Shown: one piece after another, positions 59,342 through 64,000 of the stretch | Numbering within the stretch: the stretch's first letter is position 1 | Layout of the letters: each line of letters starts with the position of its first letter | Origin: CAKVLS01 sp045651685 | GTDB lineage: Bacteria > Bacillota > Clostridia > Christensenellales > UBA1242 | Assembly: GCA_045651685.1 (NCBI GenBank) | Contig: JAZRSV010000020.1 | Coordinates: 7,294-71,293 of the forward strand | DNA length: 64,000 bases | Direction of reading: 5' to 3' | Position numbers and translations under genes: made by a program | The notes under the pieces: generated by a model | Told to the model about the DNA's origin: nothing | Seen by the model: only the letters and a program-made list of their open reading frames with translations | Databases searched by the model: none

Positions 59342-60784
59342 TTATTTTTTTGTCAATTCGTCAAGTTTTACTTTGATGATAGGTCTTGCGATATCTACTT
59401 TTGCAGTACCACGAGACAATCTCATAGTTTGACCAATAATATAGTTAATAATGTCTTCTGGTTCTTTTAGATAATCTTGCAAAGCTTGTGGGTTTTGCTC
59501 AATAGCTTGATCGATTATTTTAATAAGTTCTTCGTCAGACATTGTTGACAAATAACCTAGTTTTTTTGCAAGAGCTTTTGGATCTTGATCGCTAAAGCAT
59601 ACTTGTTCAAAAAGTTCTTTTGCGTTTACTCTTGTTATTTCTTTTTTCTCAACCATCTTAATGATAGCTACCAAACTCTCTGGAGAGATAACTTGGTAAA
59701 CATCTTGGTCGCCTTCAACCTCTTTTAGCTTGCGCAATACATCTGTCATAATCCAGTTAGAAACGATTTTTGCGCTATCAAACAAGCTTAAGCATTGTTC
59801 AAAATAATCTGCAGTTGTTTTTTCTTGAGTAAGAATTTTTGCATCATATTCTGGCAAGCCCAAAACTTGTACATATTCTTCTAATCTTTGAGGTGCTAGC
59901 TTTGGAAGTTCTTGTCTTATATGTTCAACAACTTCTCTACTAACTGTGATAGGCAAAATGTCAGGATCTGGGAAGTATCTATAGTCTTGCGCTTCTTCTT
60001 TAGAACGCATAGTAAAGCTTTTGCCTTTGTTGTCGTCCCATTTTCTGGTTTGTTGTGTAATAGTGCCGCCTTGCTCTAAAATTTCGATTTGACGATCTGC
60101 TTCATACTTAATAGCACGATAAACCATCTTAAAAGAGTTAAGGTTTTTCATCTCGGTACGAGTACCAAATGGTGTACCTTTTTTGTGTACTGACAAGTTA
60201 ACATCACAACGCATACCACCTTGCTCCATACGACAATCTGCAATGTCGCCAAAAGTAAGGTTGCTGCGAAGCTTGGTCAAAAATTCTACAGCTTCTTCGG
60301 CAGAGTTAATGTCAGGCTCGGTGACAGTTTCGATAAGAGGTACGCCGCCACGGTTGTAGTCGACAAGTGTACCAACTTTTTCGTTAACATGCACAAGTTT
60401 GCCGGCATCTTCTTCTAGGTGGATACGGTTTAATCTAACTACTTTGCCACTATCAAGGGTAATGCTACCATTTAGGCAAAGAGGTTTTTGTAATTGGCTT
60501 ATTTGATAAGCCTTTGATAAGTCTGGGTAAAAATAGTTTTTGCGTTCAAATATTGCAACATCGTTAATGTCACAACCAAAAGTCAAACCAGCTTTTATAG
60601 CAAGTTCTACAGCTCTTTTGTTAATAACTGGCAATGCGCCGGGTAAGCCTAAACATACAGGGCAAACATTAGTGTTTGGTTGATCACCAAAACGGTTTTC
60701 GCAGCTACAAAAAACTTTTGTTTTTGTTTTTAGCTCGGCGTGAATTTCTAGACCGATAACGACTTCATAATCTTCATACGCCAT
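59342..60784 (-). CDS. gatB: Asp-tRNA(Asn)/Glu-tRNA(Gln) amidotransferase subunit B
   Basis: 480-residue GatB kinase/tRNA-binding subunit. The start YEVVIGLEIHAELKTKTKVFC and the zinc site CSCENRFG...NVCPVCLGLPGALPVIN are textbook GatB. RMEQGGMRCDVNLSV lies in the cradle domain, and the helical/YqeY-like tail is present (ALQDYLKEPEDIINYIIGQ). It activates the misacylated tRNA with ATP. Last gene of the operon, its ATG overlapping the gatA stop (TAATG). Confidence 0.97.
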   Translation of the reverse strand: MAYEDYEVVIGLEIHAELKTKTKVFCSCENRFGDQPNTNVCPVCLGLPGALPVINKRAVELAIKAGLTFGCDINDVAIFERKNYFYPDLSKAYQISQLQKPLCLNGSITLDSGKVVRLNRIHLEEDAGKLVHVNEKVGTLVDYNRGGVPLIETVTEPDINSAEEAVEFLTKLRSNLTFGDIADCRMEQGGMRCDVNLSVHKKGTPFGTRTEMKNLNSFKMVYRAIKYEADRQIEILEQGGTITQQTRKWDDNKGKSFTMRSKEEAQDYRYFPDPDILPITVSREVVEHIRQELPKLAPQRLEEYVQVLGLPEYDAKILTQEKTTADYFEQCLSLFDSAKIVSNWIMTDVLRKLKEVEGDQDVYQVISPESLVAIIKMVEKKEITRVNAKELFEQVCFSDQDPKALAKKLGYLSTMSDEELIKIIDQAIEQNPQALQDYLKEPEDIINYIIGQTMRLSRGTAKVDIARPIIKVKLDELTKK

Positions 60785-62226
60785 TATTTTTTACCCCCTG
60801 TGTATGATTTTTCGATAAAGCTTGCTACATCAATAACTGTTTGTTCGTCAAATTTTTTTGCCAATATTTGCAAACCTAAAGGCAAACCAGTTTGGCCTTT
60901 GTCATATGGTACGCTAATTGCTGGTACGCCAGTTAGGTTAGCTACTATTGTAAACATATCTTCTGCATACATGCTAACCGGGTCAGCTTTGCCACCTATC
61001 TTAAATGCCTCGCCAAAAGTTGTTGGCATAACAATAGCATCAAAACTCTCAAATATATGAGCAAAGTCTGCTGACAACATTTGTTGTATGCGTTTTGCCT
61101 TTACATAATAAGCATCATAATAACCACTGCTCAATACAAAGTTGCCTAGCATGATACGGCGTTTTACTTCTTTGCCAAAACCTTCGGTACGGCTCATAGT
61201 ATATACATCACCGATATTTTTTGCTTCGGCACTTCTGGTTGTATATTTTACACCGTCAAAGCGACCCAAGTTTGAGGTTGCTTCGGCTGGTGCCAAAATA
61301 TAATAAACAGGCAATGACAATTCGTAATGTTTGATGCTAAATTCTTGTATACTTGCACCACTGTCAATCAAAAATTGTTTTACAGCTGTGTATTTTTCGT
61401 AATATGGAGTAGATCTGTATAGATCTTCTACTTCTTTTATAACGGCAATCTTTTTGCCTTGTACAGAAGATGTTATGTGTGCTGCGTAGTCACCAACAGG
61501 TTGTTTTGCACTTGTTGTATCATGACTATCTTGGCCAGCTATAACTTGCATAACCAAAGCACTATCTTCGACTGTTTTTGTAATAGGTCCGATTTGGTCA
61601 AGAGAACTTGCAAAAGCGATAAGGCCATAACGAGATACTCTACCATAACTACCTTTAAGACCAACAACACCGTTAAAAGATGCTGGTTGTCTGATAGAAC
61701 CACCTGTATCACTACCAAGAGCGGCAGCACATAGGTCAAGTGCAACTGCAGCGGCGCTACCACCAGAAGAACCACCTGCTACGCAAGTGTCATCAAGTGC
61801 GTTTAGCGTAGGTCCATAAACAGACTTTTCGCAGCTACCACCCATAGCAAACTCATCCATGTTTACTCTGCCCAAAATTATCGCACCAGCATCAAGCAAT
61901 TTTTGAACGGCTGTTGATGTATATTGTGCTACATAATTTTTCATAAAAGCAGATGCACAAGAAGAAATTTTGCCTTGATACATGATGTTGTCTTTTATTA
62001 AAATAGGTATACCTGCAAGCACTGGCAATTCGCCACCTTGAAGATACTTTTGATCCCACTTTTGCGCTTGTTCTTTTGCGTCTTCAAAAACTTCTATTAC
62101 AGCATTTTTGTGGGCATGTTTTTGTATTTGTTGAATATAATAATCTACCACTTGGCTAACGGTTGTTTCTTTTGCCATTAGCATTTGTTTTAGTTCTACT
62201 ATACTTTTGTATGATAAGTCTTTCAT
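60784..62226 (-). CDS. gatA: Asp-tRNA(Asn)/Glu-tRNA(Gln) amidotransferase subunit A
   Basis: 480-residue amidase-signature glutaminase that supplies ammonia to GatB. The Lys-cisSer-Ser triad is visible: Lys in IPILIKDNI, Ser in AGGSSGGSAAAVA and GSDTGGSIRQPASFNG. RVNMDEFAMGGS is also diagnostic. Length normal. Overlaps both gatC (stop/start TAATG) and gatB, so the three subunits are translationally coupled. Confidence 0.97.
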   Translation of the reverse strand: MKDLSYKSIVELKQMLMAKETTVSQVVDYYIQQIQKHAHKNAVIEVFEDAKEQAQKWDQKYLQGGELPVLAGIPILIKDNIMYQGKISSCASAFMKNYVAQYTSTAVQKLLDAGAIILGRVNMDEFAMGGSCEKSVYGPTLNALDDTCVAGGSSGGSAAAVALDLCAAALGSDTGGSIRQPASFNGVVGLKGSYGRVSRYGLIAFASSLDQIGPITKTVEDSALVMQVIAGQDSHDTTSAKQPVGDYAAHITSSVQGKKIAVIKEVEDLYRSTPYYEKYTAVKQFLIDSGASIQEFSIKHYELSLPVYYILAPAEATSNLGRFDGVKYTTRSAEAKNIGDVYTMSRTEGFGKEVKRRIMLGNFVLSSGYYDAYYVKAKRIQQMLSADFAHIFESFDAIVMPTTFGEAFKIGGKADPVSMYAEDMFTIVANLTGVPAISVPYDKGQTGLPLGLQILAKKFDEQTVIDVASFIEKSYTGGKK

Positions 62227-62513
62227 TAGTCTACCACCCTTGGAACATTATAACAACCTTTGCGTTGTTTTGGTGCGTTAATCAAAGCTAGCTCTTGAGG
62301 GATACTTTCTTGTACGGCATCTTCTCTCAAGTCACTTATGTCAACTGCATTTTCTACGGCTAGTTCTGCCAAATCTTGTAGTTGATCTATTTGATTTATC
62401 ATTGTAAGTATATTGTTAAATTCTGGTACAAATTTTTTTAGTTCTTCTTCGGTAAAATCTAGCGCAGATAATGATGCTAGATGTTTTACTGCTTGTATGT
62501 CTATATCTTTCAT
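62226..62513 (-). CDS. gatC: Asp-tRNA(Asn)/Glu-tRNA(Gln) amidotransferase subunit C
   Basis: 95-residue GatC, the small stabilising subunit. Typical features: VKHLASLSALDFTEEELKKF at the N-terminus, FNNILTMINQIDQLQ in the middle, and the C-terminal R-x-D-x-V strand (LREDAVQES ... CYNVPRVVD). 19 bases after aspS with its own Shine-Dalgarno (GGAGAA). Confidence 0.94.
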   Translation of the reverse strand: MKDIDIQAVKHLASLSALDFTEEELKKFVPEFNNILTMINQIDQLQDLAELAVENAVDISDLREDAVQESIPQELALINAPKQRKGCYNVPRVVD

Positions 62514-62532
62514 AACATTCTCCTAAAATCTA

Positions 62533-63825
62533 TTATGGTCTGATACGATCTGGACCACGGAATACAAACATAGCTTCTTTAAGACTTGGAAGGTCCAAAA
62601 GCAACATTGTGATACGGTCAAGGCCCATACCAAAACCACCGTGTGGTGGGCAACCGTATTTGAAGAAGTCAATATAACTTTCTTGCATTGTTGCTGGGTC
62701 GATGCCTTTTTCTTTGATTTGTTCTGTTAAGATGTCTGCTCTATGTTCTCTTTGAGCACCACTTGTTATCTCAACATCTTTGTAGTATAGGTCGTATGTT
62801 TTTGAATATTCTGGGTCGTCTTCTTTTTTCATAGAATAGAAAGGTCTAACACTTGATGGATATTCTTTAACAAAGAAGAATTGATGTCCGTTTTTCTTTT
62901 GCATATATTCGCACAAAAGTTTTTCGGCTTCTCTATCAAGGTCATCGCCTTCTTCTAGTGGATAGTCACATTCTTCGTCCAAAATTTGATAAGCTTGTTT
63001 CATAGTAAGTCTTGGGAATGGAAGTGTTGGCACAACAACATCAACACCAAGAAGTTCTTTTATCTTATCGCCATATTTTTCTTTAACTGCTTTGATACCA
63101 GCGTGCAAAAGTTCTTCTTCTACTTTCATAACATCTTCTACATCACTAACGCCGGCGATTTCTAGGTCAAAACCAGTAAATTCTGTTGCGTGTTGTTTTG
63201 TGTGTGATTTTTCTGCACGGTATACTGGGGTGCAAATAAATACTTTTTCAAAACCGCCAGCTATAGCCATTTGTTTGTAAAATTGAGGACTTTGTATTAA
63301 ATAAGCTTTACGATCAAAATATTTTACTTCAAAAACACCTGCACCAGATTCGCTCTCGTTGCCTGATAGTGTTGGGCAATGAACTTCGATAAAATCGTTG
63401 TCGATACAGTAGTTTCTCATACCTTGAGTTAGCGCTGTTTGAACTTCGAATATTAATCTGTGTTTTGGCTCTCTTAAGTCAATCCAACGATAGTCTAGTC
63501 TTTGGTCAATGCTGCTTTCTACATCGATAGGTGAAATTTCTGCATGGCTATCTACAACAACGCTTGTTGGCAACAATTCTTTACCACCAAGTTTTACCCA
63601 TTCGTTGGCAACCATTTCGCCAGATATTGTCACATATGAGTCTGGTGTTAGGCTAGAAAATACTTGTGCGATTTCTGGAGATTTTTCTTTTTCTACAGTC
63701 ACTTGTAATTTGCCAGAACGGTCTTTTAAGATAATAAATTGCATACTTTTTTGGTCACGGATTTTTTCGATCCAACCAGATACTGTCACTTGTCCTAATT
63801 CTAATTTTGATATTTGCGTTTTCAT
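62533..63825 (-). CDS. aspS: Aspartyl-tRNA synthetase, short archaeal-type, probably non-discriminating
   Basis: 430-residue class IIb synthetase. N-terminal OB-fold anticodon domain (VTVSGWIEKIRDQKS), then class II motif 2 (FICTPVYRAEKSHTKQHATEF) and motif 3 (GFGMGLDRITMLLL). It lacks the ~100-residue GAD insertion of ordinary bacterial AspRS (about 590 residues), so it is the archaeal-like type. Being first in one operon with gatCAB it probably charges both tRNA(Asp) and tRNA(Asn), the latter being amidated to Asn-tRNA. I cannot prove non-discrimination from residues alone. AAGGAGG Shine-Dalgarno. Preceded by a leader peptide and terminator. Confidence 0.92.
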   Translation of the reverse strand: MKTQISKLELGQVTVSGWIEKIRDQKSMQFIILKDRSGKLQVTVEKEKSPEIAQVFSSLTPDSYVTISGEMVANEWVKLGGKELLPTSVVVDSHAEISPIDVESSIDQRLDYRWIDLREPKHRLIFEVQTALTQGMRNYCIDNDFIEVHCPTLSGNESESGAGVFEVKYFDRKAYLIQSPQFYKQMAIAGGFEKVFICTPVYRAEKSHTKQHATEFTGFDLEIAGVSDVEDVMKVEEELLHAGIKAVKEKYGDKIKELLGVDVVVPTLPFPRLTMKQAYQILDEECDYPLEEGDDLDREAEKLLCEYMQKKNGHQFFFVKEYPSSVRPFYSMKKEDDPEYSKTYDLYYKDVEITSGAQREHRADILTEQIKEKGIDPATMQESYIDFFKYGCPPHGGFGMGLDRITMLLLDLPSLKEAMFVFRGPDRIRP

Positions 63826-63859
63826 ATAACGCCTCCTTAATTTTTATTTTGATTTACAT

Positions 63860-63893
63860 AAAAAAACACTTTTGGTTTTATTACCAAAAGTGT
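63860..63893 (-). terminator. Attenuator terminator upstream of aspS-gatCAB
   Basis: Ten-base stem ACACTTTTGG (63893-63884) / CCAAAAGTGT (63875-63866) followed by TTTTTT, 35 bases before the aspS start. A competing pairing exists: 63936-63923 with 63883-63872 (12 pairs, two single-base bulges), which uses the loop and descending arm. Terminator and antiterminator are therefore mutually exclusive. Confidence 0.8.
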
Positions 63894-63941
63894 CATCATT
63901 TTTTATCATTAACTTTACACGGCAATAAAAACCCAATTTGA

Positions 63942-63992
63942 CTAAATTGTGTTGTTGTTATTATTGTCGTTATTATTAATAAATAAAATCAT
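63942..63992 (-). CDS. Asn-rich leader peptide of the aspS-gatCAB operon
   Basis: Sixteen-codon ORF reading MILFINNNDNNNNNTI then TAG. Eight of 16 residues are Asn, with one Asp, and five Asn codons are consecutive. GGA lies five bases before the ATG at the very edge of the window. The stop codon is six bases before the antiterminator arm, so a ribosome stalled at the Asn codons would leave that arm free, and a ribosome at the stop would cover it. This is the classical layout of amino-acid biosynthetic attenuators. The promoter lies outside the window. Confidence 0.65.
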   Translation of the reverse strand: MILFINNNDNNNNNTI

Positions 63993-64000
63993 ACTTGTCC

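Noticed and set aside
63860..64000. T-box leader for aspS
   Set aside because: No T-box consensus (GGNACCGCG-like) or specifier stem is visible; the Asn-rich leader ORF explains the terminator better.
1..64000. CRISPR array, intact insertion sequence, prophage or rRNA/tRNA genes
   Set aside because: No regularly spaced repeats, no catalytic transposase or integrase, no phage structural genes and no complete cloverleaf were found by eye.

Overview
This is AT-rich DNA (about one third GC by eye) with the look of an anaerobic, uncultured Bacillota/Clostridia-like gut bacterium. It has Shine-Dalgarno-led genes, compact rho-independent terminators between almost all units, and a desulfoferrodoxin. 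Cell-surface proteins carry InlB-type, Big_2, beta-helix and collagen-like repeats, and a short AspRS lies in one operon with GatCAB. None of the genes annotated here ends in TGA. I assign no species.

Layout. (1) 1-5968, all on the minus strand, is a restriction/defence island: an HsdM cut by the window edge, a HEPN protein, a DNA methylase fused to a specificity-like domain, a GIY-YIG protein and an unknown gene. A degenerate tRNA-like sequence lies just beyond it at the strand switch. (2) 6.3-16 kb holds an adenosine-deaminase-family enzyme, a radical-SAM/SPASM protein, VanY-like peptidase, thymidine kinase, membrane and beta-helix proteins, an HD hydrolase, a MutT-like Nudix protein and a DUF84 NTP-cleaning enzyme behind a structured leader. 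(3) 16.3-28 kb holds a giant InlB/MucBP-type surface protein, GrpB, a zinc-ribbon protein, a Big_2 lipoprotein, superoxide reductase, an MFS transporter, a Nudix protein and a TM-anchored beta-helix protein. (4) 28.3-30.5 kb holds a stand-alone reverse transcriptase behind a predicted structured RNA with a perfect-consensus promoter. A 15-bp inverted repeat brackets the cassette. (5) 30.5-47 kb holds Nudix, three GNATs, U32 peptidase, a P-loop kinase, two broken small genes, two FAD oxidoreductases, an SLC13-like permease, HAD, S51, collagen-like and WG-repeat proteins, a frameshifted acyltransferase, glucose-6-phosphate isomerase and a DUF805 protein. (6) 47.6-56.6 kb is a three-gene operon: a RAYT-transposase relative without its HUH motif, a membrane-anchored protein and a 2372-residue surface protein. 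(7) 56.7-64 kb holds an RSH-type HD/TGS protein coupled to an XRE regulator, and the aspS-gatC-gatA-gatB operon.

Strongest observations. First, the RT cassette: promoter, 125-nt RNA and RT between inverted repeats. Second, a 16-codon leader peptide with eight Asn codons, followed by mutually exclusive antiterminator and terminator hairpins, upstream of aspS-gatCAB. This is the arrangement expected of ribosome-mediated attenuation of Asn-tRNA(Asn) supply. Third, five genes whose start codon lies exactly six bases after an extended -10 box and which lack a Shine-Dalgarno, implying leaderless mRNAs.

Limits: all family calls are from reading motifs. No database search, folding program or alignment was run.
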